From: Clostridiales bacterium UBA4080
GTDB taxonomy: Bacteria > Bacillota > Clostridia > Lachnospirales > Vallitaleaceae
DNA length: 49,999 nt
NCBI GenBank assembly: GCA_002381865.1
Contig: DFYO01000019.1
Coordinates: 22,523 to 72,521 of the forward strand
Direction: 5' to 3'
Made by a program: the position numbers and the translations under genes
Part shown: positions 1-8,287 of the stretch, in pieces
Numbering within the stretch: the first letter of the stretch is position 1
Layout: each line of letters opens with the position of its first letter
The notes under the pieces: model-generated
Databases searched by the model: none
What the model was told of the DNA's origin: nothing
The model's input: only the letters and a program-made list of their open reading frames with translations

Positions 1-83
1 AAGAATAGCGTTCGGTGAACGCGTTTCTAGTAGAATAGGAAAGTTTGGTCTCTTGCAAGCAAGACGAACATTCCTATTCTATT
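1..83 (+). repeat. Dispersed two-hairpin element, copy 1
   Basis: This is one of five near-identical copies of an approximately 83-bp element in the window. Hairpin A is GCGTTCGGTGAACGC, flanked by short outer arms. Hairpin B has arms of the form AGAATAGGAA and TTCCTATTCT around an apical TCTTG-CAAG-CAAGA stem-loop. The left end may extend beyond the window edge. The right end abuts the A-run that forms the U-tract of the minus-strand terminator at 82-106. Confidence 0.85.
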
Positions 84-106
84 AAAAAGCAAGCTAATGC
101 TTGCTT
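82..106 (-). terminator. Intrinsic terminator of the small gene at 129-347
   Basis: On the minus strand AAGCAAGC, the loop ATTA and GCTTGCTT form an 8-bp stem followed by TTTTTAAT. It lies just past the stop codon at 129, which supports that short gene being real. Element copy 1 starts directly after the T-run. Confidence 0.75.
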
Positions 107-128
107 ATATCTTTAAAACCATTATAGT

Positions 129-347
129 TTATTTTATACTGTTTTTCCCCCTGATTTTATTTTCAAACAAATCATACTCCGCATCATCAAGTGTTGTTAA
201 CTCATCGATATCCAGCTCTTTCAATGCTTTGTTATACATTTTGTTGGTTTTGATTGAATTTTTTTTATTCTTCATCTTAACCTCAAGCGTTCTTCCTTGT
301 TCTTCCATAAAACCAATTCCCGTCGATTTCTTAACCTTCTTGTTCAC
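129..347 (-). CDS. Small hydrophilic protein of unknown function
   Basis: This is a 72-residue, lysine-rich protein with no signal peptide, membrane segment or motif that I recognise. The first half is strongly basic and the second half is acidic (LDIDEL, LDDAEYDL). It starts at GTG, preceded by GGAGG at 11 bases, a slightly long but usable spacing. An intrinsic terminator with a T-run follows 23 bases after the stop. The ribosome binding site and terminator together favour a real minus-strand gene over the opposite-strand frame at 97-405, which has no such signals. Function is unknown. Confidence 0.5.
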   Translation of the reverse strand: MNKKVKKSTGIGFMEEQGRTLEVKMKNKKNSIKTNKMYNKALKELDIDELTTLDDAEYDLFENKIRGKNSIK

Positions 348-564
348 TTTCTACTTTTCCTCCGTAAGTATCATTGTAATATATCTAAGAATAAGAAACA
401 TATAATACATTTGCATTAATACAATGTATCTTTCTATTCTTCAATATTAGCAATATACCTACAATTTTTCAAGTATAATTTCAGAAAATCATCTATATTT
501 AACAGTAAATGAATGTTTTTTTTGACACAGCACATTCTTAGCATATTTTTCTTTCTCTTTCATC

Positions 565-1257
565 TTAGTTTATTGCTTTTTTTAAAGCCTCTAAGTTTAA
601 TATTTTTATAGTTGACTTGTAATAATCAATTATAGCTTCATCCTTCATTCTAGCCATTTCTCTTGACATAGAAGGTCTGGATACATTCAAAAAATCAGCA
701 AGCTCATTTCTATTAAGGGGTATCATAAAAGTCATTTTGCCTTCAAGCTTGTGTTGTTCCAAAATATATGTGCTTATTTTTTCTCTCATCCCCTTAATAG
801 ATAAATATTCCAGCTTTCTATTTAACATCAAGGCTCTTTTAGAAAGCATTTTAAGCATATTCTGAATCAGCATTGTATGCCATGGGCAATCCCTTTCACA
901 GGTCCCAGTGATTTTTTCTGACTCCATAAAAAGAACTGTAGCATCCTCCGTAGCCTGAACAGATACTTGCCATATTTTTTGGTCAGAAAAAGCAAGCATT
1001 TCTCCGAAAATATTACCTTTTTCAAATTTTGCCATTATAAATCTGTTTCCAGCAAGATTTTCTTTTATAACCATAACTGAGCCTTCTAATATTACTCCCA
1101 GTCCTTTAAAGCTATCCCCAAAATTTGCAATGCTTTCGTTTTTTTTATAGCTGCGTATCCTTGGTCTAAGGCATTTAAGCAAAATATCCAGCTCTTCTAT
1201 TTTAATTCCCTGAAAAAGATCAGTATTATTTAACATTTTTTCCCATTTTTCGTACAT
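565..1257 (-). CDS. Crp/Fnr family transcriptional regulator
   Basis: The protein has 230 residues, the usual size for the family. Residues about 15-125 form the cyclic-nucleotide-binding beta-roll (ILEGSVMVI, then GNIFGEMLAF) and residues 182-204 form the winged helix-turn-helix (NRNELADFLNVSRPSMSRE). Cysteines 29, 120 and 124 are present. Three cysteines are fewer than the four of a classical Fnr cluster, so the effector (redox, NO or a small molecule) cannot be assigned. It is divergent from the 4Fe-4S protein at 1424. A dyad TTGTTT-N4-AAACAA at 1318-1333 in the shared intergenic region is a candidate binding site. The ATG follows GGAGGTTTTTCT. Crp/Fnr regulators next to such ferredoxin-like proteins are common in Clostridia and are often linked to hybrid-cluster protein and nitrosative stress; that role is inference here. 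Confidence 0.9.
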   Translation of the reverse strand: MYEKWEKMLNNTDLFQGIKIEELDILLKCLRPRIRSYKKNESIANFGDSFKGLGVILEGSVMVIKENLAGNRFIMAKFEKGNIFGEMLAFSDQKIWQVSVQATEDATVLFMESEKITGTCERDCPWHTMLIQNMLKMLSKRALMLNRKLEYLSIKGMREKISTYILEQHKLEGKMTFMIPLNRNELADFLNVSRPSMSREMARMKDEAIIDYYKSTIKILNLEALKKAIN

Positions 1258-1317
1258 AGAAAAACCTCCATTTTCGTATCTATAGCTACGGTATTTGTTT
1301 TATTATTATAGTATACT

Positions 1318-1333
1318 TTGTTTATTAAAACAA
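1318..1333. promoter_or_regulatory. Candidate Crp/Fnr operator
   Basis: TTGTTT-ATTA-AAACAA is a perfect 6-4-6 dyad resembling the Fnr half-site layout (TTGAT-N4-ATCAA). It lies between the divergent regulator and the 4Fe-4S protein, 60 bases upstream of the regulator start. Binding is inferred from position and symmetry only. Confidence 0.45.
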
Positions 1334-1423
1334 GTGCCAGCTTCAATAAATACCTTTACTGACACTGCTGATATAATAATTCTTATTAAAACTATGCGTA
1401 TACAAATAAAGGAGAATAAATTT

Positions 1424-2158
1424 ATGATTAGAAAAATGGTTACAATTGACGAAAACAAATGCAATGGATGTGGCTTATGTATTACAGGCTGCCACGAAGG
1501 AGCTCTTCAATTAGTTAATGGAAAGGCTAAGCTAGTATCTGATTCTTATTGCGATGGTCTTGGTGCCTGCCTTCCTGCTTGTCCAATGGATGCAATTTCT
1601 TTAATAGAAAGAGAAGCAGTTCCTTTCGACGAGGAGGCTGTTAAGGAAAGAATGGAGCAGCTTGAACTTCAAAAAGCCCAATCGCCCAACATTACTTTTT
1701 CTTGTCCTGGCAAGGCCTCTAAGGAAATAAAAAGATCAGAAGCAACTGTAAGTTCTGTAAGTGGGTCAGTTTCTTCGACAATCTCTGAATCTGTTTCTGA
1801 GCTCCGTCAATGGCCTTGCCAAATAAAGCTTGCACCAATCAATGCTCCCTATTTCAATAACGCCAATTTATTAATAGCTGCTGATTGTACCTCTTATGCT
1901 TATGCAAATTTTCATCGTGATTTTATGAAAAATAAGATAACGCTCATTGGATGCCCTAAGCTAGATGCAGTAGATTATGCTGAAAAGCTGACAGAAATAC
2001 TTAAGTACAACAATATTAAAAGTGTTACAGTTGTCAGAATGGAAGTTCCATGCTGTGGCGGAATTGAATCAGCTGTAAAGCAAGCTTTAAAGGATTGTGA
2101 CAAAATGATACCTTGGAGTATTACAACGATTTCAACTGATGGAGAAATACTCGATTAA
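1424..2158 (+). CDS. 4Fe-4S ferredoxin-like protein
   Basis: I place the start at 1424, where AAAGGAG precedes ATG by 9 bases; the frame is open further upstream but without a ribosome binding site. This gives 244 residues. Cys13, 16, 19 and 23 form a canonical CxxCxxCxxxC motif. The second motif is CxxxxxCxxxCP (Cys43, 49, 53), lacking the second cysteine of a normal binding set. The C-terminal half carries further cysteines in GCPKLD and VPCCGGI, suggesting an additional metal or redox site. It is a cytoplasmic electron-transfer protein of a type often found beside Crp/Fnr regulators in Clostridia. The partner oxidoreductase is not in the window. The gene ends in a bidirectional terminator. 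Confidence 0.8.
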   Translation: MIRKMVTIDENKCNGCGLCITGCHEGALQLVNGKAKLVSDSYCDGLGACLPACPMDAISLIEREAVPFDEEAVKERMEQLELQKAQSPNITFSCPGKASKEIKRSEATVSSVSGSVSSTISESVSELRQWPCQIKLAPINAPYFNNANLLIAADCTSYAYANFHRDFMKNKITLIGCPKLDAVDYAEKLTEILKYNNIKSVTVVRMEVPCCGGIESAVKQALKDCDKMIPWSITTISTDGEILD

Positions 2159-2262
2159 CCATATAAATATAATCAAGCAATTGCCTTTGCTTTTTTCAAG
2201 ACATTACTCTATTTGCTTAGAAATTATAGCCCCCCTATAATTTTAATATATAAATAATCCAT

Positions 2263-2298
2263 AACAAAAAGAGCGTTCTTTTGAACGCTCTTTTTGTT
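2263..2298. terminator. Bidirectional intrinsic terminator
   Basis: AACAAAAAGAGCGTTC pairs perfectly with GAACGCTCTTTTTGTT, giving A and T runs on both sides. It separates the convergent ferredoxin-like gene and diguanylate cyclase gene. Confidence 0.9.
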
Positions 2299-2309
2299 AG
2301 CAAAAACAT

Positions 2310-3872
2310 TTAATCTTTATCGTAATAGCAATAACCCATTTTATTATTTTTAGCCTTGTACATAGCCAAATCAGCTTTTGAGATTAACTCCTCTATCATT
2401 TTTGCATTCACAGGATACAACGCTATTCCTATGCTAGGCATACATTTAACATTATTTCCTGCTACCTCAACCGGCACCTCTGATATCTTGAGCAGATTAT
2501 TAATTCTCTTTTCTAATTCTTCAATATTTCCATACTTTGTCCAAAGTAAAAATTCATCTCCACCCATTCGACAAGCAATATCATCTTCCAACATTATTGT
2601 ATTTAGAGAAATTACAAATTGTCTGATAATTTCATCTCCAGTAAAATGTCCATAGCTATCATTTATTTCTTTAAATTTATCAATATCGAGGTATAACAAC
2701 GCACCCTTTTCTTCTTTAAGTTGTTCTTTCATAAGCTCTAAAAAATGATGTCTGTTTGGGAGCTCCGTTAGTTGGTCAATATTTGCTTTATATGCTAGTT
2801 TTTGGTTTAACTCTTCAATTGTGCCAAGCATCTGATTGAAGGTATTTCCCAGCACAGAAATCTCATCATTTGTATCTATTCTTACTCTGGTGGATAAATC
2901 CTGCTTAGAAATAATTGTTTCCATCTTTCTAAGAATATACTTTAGCTTTCTAATAAATCTATTACTGAAAAATATAATAATACCAACCATATTAGCAAAA
3001 TAAATAAGAATAATCACTCCTACATAAATATAAATCGTTTTTTTACTCTCTATATGGAAGCCCATTTTTTTATTATATTCAATTATTATTCCCTCCATAT
3101 CATCAATAGACATAACCTGTAAATAACCTTTAATCAATTCCTTGTCAGCTTCAATTGTAGCCCATGTTGCTGCTCTTTTAATATTATTTAGCGTTAATAG
3201 TGAAATGTTATATGGTTTAACCACTTTTTCCCCAATTATATTAAGCTCATATTTTGTTATTTTTTTAATCCTGTCTAAAAATTCTTCATTTACATATCTC
3301 CCAGTTACAAAATATCCCGAAACCGGTCCTTCCTTAAAGCTTGTTAAAATTGGATTGATACTTATTATCATTTCTCCCTTTTTCGTTTTTATTAAGCCTG
3401 ATACCGTTTTGTCTGAATCAGTGATTTTTTCCAACAGCTTTTGATTTATTATTATTTTTTCAATTTCTTTGTCAGCTTCTATCTCAGCATTTTCATATAG
3501 ACTATAATTTTTTTCAAAAAGACTTTTCCTATCTTTATCAAAAATAATCAGAATATTCCAGCGATTATTCTCAAAGGTTTCATCCATAAAATTTTCTTCA
3601 ATATATTCATCATTCATTCCCAGAGCATAATTTTTTGTATCATCCCAGTTTGCATAGTCTTTATTAGCTGATTTCAGATTTTCAATTTCATTATCAATTG
3701 ACTGCAGTACTCTCTGCATATCTTGCTTTATAAGGCTTTCTTCTAACTCCTTAACCTCCATAGTTAGAAAGGAAGTAAGGTACCATATTAAAATTAATGT
3801 AAGTATTGAAAAAAGTATTGAATAACGGATGATTTTATGATTAATAGAAATATATTCCTTTTTGACAACCAT
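2310..3872 (-). CDS. Membrane diguanylate cyclase (CHASE4-like, HAMP, GGDEF)
   Basis: The chosen ATG at 3872 follows GAGGAGG by 7 bases and gives 520 residues. Order: a membrane helix near residues 15-36, an extracytoplasmic sensor of about 230 residues with the CHASE4-type signature DYANWDDT, a second membrane helix near 280-305, HAMP, then a GGDEF domain. The active site RMGGDEF and the upstream LDIDKFKEIND metal and substrate region are intact, so the domain should make c-di-GMP. The inhibitory I-site position reads LEDD rather than RxxD, so allosteric product inhibition is probably lost. The HD-GYP phosphodiesterase at 16629-17729 provides the opposing activity. It lies 59 bases downstream of ilvA, possibly on the same transcript. 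Confidence 0.88.
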   Translation of the reverse strand: MVVKKEYISINHKIIRYSILFSILTLILIWYLTSFLTMEVKELEESLIKQDMQRVLQSIDNEIENLKSANKDYANWDDTKNYALGMNDEYIEENFMDETFENNRWNILIIFDKDRKSLFEKNYSLYENAEIEADKEIEKIIINQKLLEKITDSDKTVSGLIKTKKGEMIISINPILTSFKEGPVSGYFVTGRYVNEEFLDRIKKITKYELNIIGEKVVKPYNISLLTLNNIKRAATWATIEADKELIKGYLQVMSIDDMEGIIIEYNKKMGFHIESKKTIYIYVGVIILIYFANMVGIIIFFSNRFIRKLKYILRKMETIISKQDLSTRVRIDTNDEISVLGNTFNQMLGTIEELNQKLAYKANIDQLTELPNRHHFLELMKEQLKEEKGALLYLDIDKFKEINDSYGHFTGDEIIRQFVISLNTIMLEDDIACRMGGDEFLLWTKYGNIEELEKRINNLLKISEVPVEVAGNNVKCMPSIGIALYPVNAKMIEELISKADLAMYKAKNNKMGYCYYDKD

Positions 3873-3931
3873 TATTATGCCTCCTCTTGAGAATAATATA
3901 TTCATAAAAGTTGTAGAAGGGCTCTTGTTCA

Positions 3932-5131
3932 TTAATAAATTACTGACAACTCATACCCATTTTCTTTTAAGCTCTTTTTTATTTCTTTAATATGCTTGTG
4001 TCCATTTGTTTCAATAGAAACCTCTAAATGCACCTGTCTAAATCGGTCAATTGTTTTAAACTGATTGTGGTCTAGCTTAATAATATTTGCATTTAGCTCT
4101 GCAAGTAAAGTTGAGATTTTCAACAATTCTCCGGGCCTATCCATCAAAACAACTGAAAAGCAAAACACTCGTCCTCTTATTACCAATCCTCTGTTAATAA
4201 GCTCTGATATTGTTACAACATCAATGTTTCCTCCGCTTATAAGCGACACTATTTTTTGATTTTTTACTTTTATATTTTTTAATGCCGCCAAGGATAGTAC
4301 TCCAGCATTTTCAGCAATTAGTTTTTCCTTTTCCAGAAGCAGCAAGAATGCCTCCATAACATCTACATCTGTAACTGTAATAATTTCATCTACATATTGC
4401 TTTATTATATTAAAGGCTATCTCCCCTGGTTTCTTTACAGCAACTCCTTCTGCTATTGTATTTACCTTGTCTAATTCAGTCAGCTTATTATTCGCAAGCG
4501 ATAAAAACATAGCCTTTGCTCCCTCAGGCTCTACCCCAATTACCTTTATCTTTGGATTTATTTGTTTTACAGCCATTGCAACCCCTGCAATCAATCCGCC
4601 TCCACCAATGGGCACAATTATTATATCCGCATCTGGAAGCTCCTGTAATATTTCCAGTCCTAGCGTGCCCTGTCCAGCAATAATCTCCTCATCATCAAAC
4701 GGGTGAATAAAGGTATAACCCCTTTCATTTTTCAACTCTAGTGCTTTATGATAAGCTTCGTCATAGCAATCTCCATACAAAAGAACCTCTGCACCATAGG
4801 CTCTTGTCGCCTCAACCTTAATCAAGGGTGTCGCCTTTGGCATCACAATACAAGCATGGACATTTAAAGCCTTTGCAGAGTATGCAACTCCCTGTGCATG
4901 ATTACCTGCCGAAGCTGCTACGAGTCCTCTGTTTTTGCTATCTTCATCTAAGCAGCTAATTTTATTGTATGCTCCTCTAATTTTAAAAGCGCCTGTTACT
5001 TGCAAGTTTTCAGGTTTTAAATATATCTCGTTTTTTCTTTCTTCACTAAAGGTTTTACTATATATTAGTGGAGTTTTTTTCAAGATACTATCAAGTCTGC
5101 CAGCTGCATTTTTTATGTCCTCTATATTCAT
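3932..5131 (-). CDS. ilvA: Threonine ammonia-lyase (threonine dehydratase)
   Basis: This PLP enzyme deaminates threonine to 2-oxobutanoate, the entry to isoleucine synthesis or threonine catabolism. The start at 5131 follows GAGGAG; the frame continues upstream but without a binding site. The protein has 399 residues: a PLP fold with the Schiff-base lysine in TGAFKIRGAYN, the phosphate-binding glycine run PIGGGGLIAG, and a single C-terminal ACT-like domain (about 325-399). This length and the single ACT domain match the short, biodegradative-like class rather than the 500-residue anabolic enzyme, so tdcB is an alternative name. No T-box or other leader motif was seen upstream, and no other ilv gene is nearby. 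Confidence 0.9.
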   Translation of the reverse strand: MNIEDIKNAAGRLDSILKKTPLIYSKTFSEERKNEIYLKPENLQVTGAFKIRGAYNKISCLDEDSKNRGLVAASAGNHAQGVAYSAKALNVHACIVMPKATPLIKVEATRAYGAEVLLYGDCYDEAYHKALELKNERGYTFIHPFDDEEIIAGQGTLGLEILQELPDADIIIVPIGGGGLIAGVAMAVKQINPKIKVIGVEPEGAKAMFLSLANNKLTELDKVNTIAEGVAVKKPGEIAFNIIKQYVDEIITVTDVDVMEAFLLLLEKEKLIAENAGVLSLAALKNIKVKNQKIVSLISGGNIDVVTISELINRGLVIRGRVFCFSVVLMDRPGELLKISTLLAELNANIIKLDHNQFKTIDRFRQVHLEVSIETNGHKHIKEIKKSLKENGYELSVIY

Positions 5132-5419
5132 TCTTATCTCCTCTATAAATCGAGTACCCTTTAAACAGTACTTCAACCTATATATTTTTTCCCAGTATTG
5201 TGTGAGCCTATTATAAACTATATCATTTATTAGATATTGATTTATATTAACCATAGTCTTGTAGACGGATATTCTGTCCAAAAATCTATTCATTTATAAT
5301 CTAATTTAGATACTTAATTTATTTCAGTTTCTCATTTAATATACACATTTTATCACATCTAAATCAATAATTCTATTAATACTTCGAGTGCACCTTTCGC
5401 TTAAACAAATTGAAAAGTA

Positions 5420-5448
5420 TTGACTTAAAGCGATTAATTTAGTACAAT
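5420..5448 (+). promoter_or_regulatory. Promoter of the cadC-cadA operon
   Basis: TTGACT (5420-5425), a 17-base spacer and TACAAT (5443-5448) form a near-consensus sigma-A promoter. The predicted start of transcription falls within the palindromic operator at 5453-5488. Confidence 0.8.
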
Positions 5449-5452
5449 AAAT

Positions 5453-5488
5453 ACATACTTGAATACTTGTTCATATATTCAAGTATGT
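5453..5488. promoter_or_regulatory. Palindromic operator for the ArsR/CadC-type repressor
   Basis: Perfect 13-base arms ACATACTTGAATA and TATTCAAGTATGT are separated by 10 bases, immediately after the -10 box. Position and AT-rich symmetry fit the operators bound by CadC/SmtB repressors, which leave DNA on metal binding. Confidence 0.75.
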
Positions 5489-5526
5489 ATGCTCTACTAT
5501 TTTTTTATAGAAAGGATGCTTCTTAT

Positions 5527-5901
5527 ATGGATAATTCAGCAAATAAATACAAATGTGACTGTACAGTCATTCATGATGCTTTGGTTTCTAAGGTACAAAA
5601 AAACATGCCTCCAGAGGAAAGCCTTTATCAATTAGCTGATTTCTTTAAGGTTTTTGGTGACTCTACTCGAATAAGAATCATAGCTGCCTTAGAAAAATCC
5701 GAGCTTTGTGTTTGCGATATCGCAGCTCTTCTTAATATGACTCAATCTGCAATTTCTCATCAACTTAGGGTACTTAAGCAGTCCAGATTAATAAAATATA
5801 GAAAAGATGGAAAAATTGTTTACTATTCGCTTGATGATGAGCATGTTGGAATAATATTAAATCAAGGACTAACTCATATAGTAGAAGAAAACCGGATTTA
5901 A
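5527..5901 (+). CDS. cadC: CadC/SmtB-type metal-sensing ArsR-family repressor
   Basis: The start at 5527 follows AAAGGA; 124 residues result, typical of the family. Both classical metal sites are visible. The alpha-3N site is built from an N-terminal Cys10-Asp-Cys12 pair plus ELCVCD (Cys61, Cys63), the thiol-rich type used for Cd, Pb and Bi. The alpha-5 site is Asp104, His106, His117 and Glu120, with exactly the spacing of the SmtB zinc site. The winged helix (TQSAISHQLRVLKQSRLI) lies between. It is the first gene of an operon with the P-type ATPase 12 bases downstream and should repress its own promoter through the palindrome at 5453-5488. The metal is most likely Cd, Pb or Zn. Confidence 0.9.
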   Translation: MDNSANKYKCDCTVIHDALVSKVQKNMPPEESLYQLADFFKVFGDSTRIRIIAALEKSELCVCDIAALLNMTQSAISHQLRVLKQSRLIKYRKDGKIVYYSLDDEHVGIILNQGLTHIVEENRI

Positions 5902-5913
5902 GGAGTGTTGAAT

Positions 5914-8031
5914 ATGAATAAAGAAAACCAACCAAAAAATAAAAAACAATACTATATACTTCAAGGTCTTTCCTGTCCGGCTTGTGCCTTGAAAATGGAA
6001 GAACAAATATCAGATATTCCAGATGTAGAAATTGCGTATATTGACTTTGTTAACAAAAGGCTAATGCTTGAACTAAATCCAATTAGCCCCGACCCAAAAG
6101 CTGAGATTTCAAAAATAATAAAAAATATTGAATCCCATGTGGAGATTTTAGAGGAGACACCTTTGGCTAAAAAAACTTCTCCCTTTGATTATGTTAATCC
6201 CTTTAAGCTCACTAGATTAATACTAGGCATAGTAATTTTTATAGTTACACTTGCCTCGAATTTCACTCAAGAATTACGCTTTTTATTATTTCTAGTTAGT
6301 TATTTATTGACCGGTGCCGACATAATAATTCTAGCTATAAAAAATATATTTAGGGGTCATTTTTTAGATGAGAATTTTTTGATGGGCCTTGCTACTCTTG
6401 GTGCTTTTGCAATCGGAGAATATCCAGAGGGTGTTGCTGTTATGGTTTTCTATCAGATTGGCGAGTTTTTTCAAGATCTGGCCGTAAACCATTCTAGAAA
6501 ATCAATTTCTTCGCTCATGGATATCAGACCTGATTATGCTAATTTGTTCTCTGATAATACTTATATAAAGGTCTCTCCTGAAATTGTACAGCCTGATGAT
6601 ATTATAATGGTTAAGCCTGGAGAAAAAATCCCTTTAGACGGAATAATAATAAAAGGCAGCGCTTCAATAGACACCTCTGCTCTTACTGGGGAATCAATTC
6701 CTAAGGATCTTGAGGTTAATGATCAGGTGCTTTCTGGTTCAATAAACCTAAATGGTATAATTACGGTTAAAGTTACCTCTTCCTTTAATGATTCAACTGC
6801 AACAAAAATTCTCGAGCTTGTTCAATATGCCGGTAGCCGCAAGTCCGTTACTGAAAATTTCATTACTAGCTTTGCAAAATATTATACCCCCATTGTAGTA
6901 ATTCTAGCATTTATTATTGCTTTTTTGCCTCCACTAATTTTTTTAGAGCCTTATTCAAAATGGATTCACCGAGCACTGGTATTTCTTGTTGTATCTTGCC
7001 CCTGTGCTCTTGTTATATCTATTCCTCTCAGCTTTTTCGGAGGTATTGGCGGAGCTTCAAAGAAAGGAATTCTTGTTAAGGGCGGTAATTTCCTAGAGGC
7101 ATTAAGCAATGTTTCTATAGTTGTATTTGATAAAACCGGAACCTTAACGAAGGGTGAATTTTCTGTTACTTCAATAATTCCAAGTAATAACTTTTCAGCT
7201 GATGAGCTCTTAGAATATGCTGCACTTGCTGAAAATCATTCAAATCATCCAATTGCATTTTCTATTATGAACGCTTATAACAAATCACTTAATCTAGCGT
7301 TGGTTGAAAATTATACTGAGCTTTCAGGTTACGGCATTCAAGCTAAAATCAAGGGCAAAAACATCTTAGTTGGAAACAGTAAGCTTATGCATTCTGAAGA
7401 CATCTCTTTTAATGATGTATTAGCTGCATCAACAATTGTTCATATTGCAATCGACAATACCTATGCTGGTTATTTAACAATTGCCGATCAGCTTCGTCCT
7501 GACAGTATTGATACCGTTTCTAGCTTAAAGCAACTCGCTATCAAGAAGCTAGTTATGCTAACTGGTGATAATGCCTCAATAGCGGCTTCAACAGCAGCTG
7601 CTTTAGGAATTGAGGACTATTATAGCGAGCTTTTACCTCTGCAAAAGGTAGATATAATTGAAAAGCTAGAAGCACAAAAGCTCGATAACTCTAAGCTTGT
7701 ATTTATAGGTGACGGAATAAATGATGCACCCGTATTGGCAAGAGCAGATATAGGAATTGCTATGGGAGCACTTGGCTCCGATGCGGCAATTGAGGCTGCA
7801 GATATTGTTTTTATGAATGATGAGCCTTCAAAAATAATCACCGCTATAGCAATTGCCAAAAAGACCAAATCAATTGTCTGGCAAAATATTATTTTTGCAC
7901 TGTCTGTAAAAGCAATAGTACTGCTGCTTGGAGTAATTGGCTATGCAACTATGTGGGCAGCTGTTTTTGCTGATGTAGGTGTGGCACTTCTAGCTGTAAT
8001 CAATGCAATGCGCATACTAAAAACTCACTAA
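5914..8031 (+). CDS. cadA: Cadmium/zinc-exporting P1B-type ATPase
   Basis: The 705-residue membrane pump exports soft divalent metals. An N-terminal heavy-metal-associated domain has one CxxC (GLSCPACALKM, Cys21 and Cys24). The transmembrane metal site is SCPCAL near residue 362, the phosphorylation site DKTGTLTKG near 405, the nucleotide domain has SNHPIA, and the hinge is GDGIND near 599. The start at 5914 follows AAGGAG; an in-frame GTG nine bases earlier lies too close to it. It is co-transcribed with the metal sensor immediately upstream. The CPC motif plus that sensor favours Cd/Zn/Pb over copper, in contrast to the copA-type pump at 21533. Confidence 0.93.
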   Translation: MNKENQPKNKKQYYILQGLSCPACALKMEEQISDIPDVEIAYIDFVNKRLMLELNPISPDPKAEISKIIKNIESHVEILEETPLAKKTSPFDYVNPFKLTRLILGIVIFIVTLASNFTQELRFLLFLVSYLLTGADIIILAIKNIFRGHFLDENFLMGLATLGAFAIGEYPEGVAVMVFYQIGEFFQDLAVNHSRKSISSLMDIRPDYANLFSDNTYIKVSPEIVQPDDIIMVKPGEKIPLDGIIIKGSASIDTSALTGESIPKDLEVNDQVLSGSINLNGIITVKVTSSFNDSTATKILELVQYAGSRKSVTENFITSFAKYYTPIVVILAFIIAFLPPLIFLEPYSKWIHRALVFLVVSCPCALVISIPLSFFGGIGGASKKGILVKGGNFLEALSNVSIVVFDKTGTLTKGEFSVTSIIPSNNFSADELLEYAALAENHSNHPIAFSIMNAYNKSLNLALVENYTELSGYGIQAKIKGKNILVGNSKLMHSEDISFNDVLAASTIVHIAIDNTYAGYLTIADQLRPDSIDTVSSLKQLAIKKLVMLTGDNASIAASTAAALGIEDYYSELLPLQKVDIIEKLEAQKLDNSKLVFIGDGINDAPVLARADIGIAMGALGSDAAIEAADIVFMNDEPSKIITAIAIAKKTKSIVWQNIIFALSVKAIVLLLGVIGYATMWAAVFADVGVALLAVINAMRILKTH

Positions 8032-8150
8032 ACAAAACTACTATATTTATTTGTCAAGTTAAAGCTGCCACTTTCTATAAGAGAGCAGCCTCCTTCAAAA
8101 ACAAATTAGTATTAGTGTCCGATAACACAATTTAATCTTTTCTATATTTA

Positions 8151-8233
8151 CAAGAATAGCGTTCGGTGAACGCGTTTCTTGTAAAATAGGAAAGTTTGGT
8201 CTCCTGTAAGCAAGACGAACTTTCCTATTCTAT
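8151..8233 (+). repeat. Dispersed two-hairpin element, copy 2
   Basis: An 83-bp copy between the convergent cadA and rubredoxin-like genes. Outer arms CAAGAA and TTTCTTG enclose hairpin A (GCGTTCGGTGAACGC). Hairpin B has arms ATAGGAAAGTT and AACTTTCCTAT. Its right end directly joins the A7 run of the terminator at 8234-8275. The apical stem carries two changes (TCCTGTAAG) relative to the other copies. Confidence 0.9.
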
Positions 8234-8275
8234 AAAAAAAGGATACCTTACAGCTTTTGCTGCAAAGTATCCTTT
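8234..8275. terminator. Terminator, mainly for the rubredoxin-like gene
   Basis: AAAGGATAC pairs with GTATCCTTT, continuing through CAGC and GCTG to a small loop. On the minus strand a T7 run follows. It probably also stops plus-strand transcription from cadA. Confidence 0.8.
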
Positions 8276-8287
8276 GACATTATCTTA

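Noticed and set aside
97..405. Plus-strand frame of 102 codons, hydrophobic
   Set aside because: It has no ribosome binding site, begins inside a terminator stem, and lies opposite the better-supported minus-strand gene at 129-347.
1295..1423. 43-codon upstream extension of the ferredoxin-like protein
   Set aside because: It lacks a binding site and runs through the promoter region and operator dyad. The ATG at 1424 has AAAGGAG at proper spacing.
5132..5293. N-terminal extension or T-box leader of ilvA
   Set aside because: The frame is open, but homologous proteins begin at the ATG at 5131, which has a good binding site. No AGGGTGG-type T-box sequence is present; only a chance AGGGTAC was seen.
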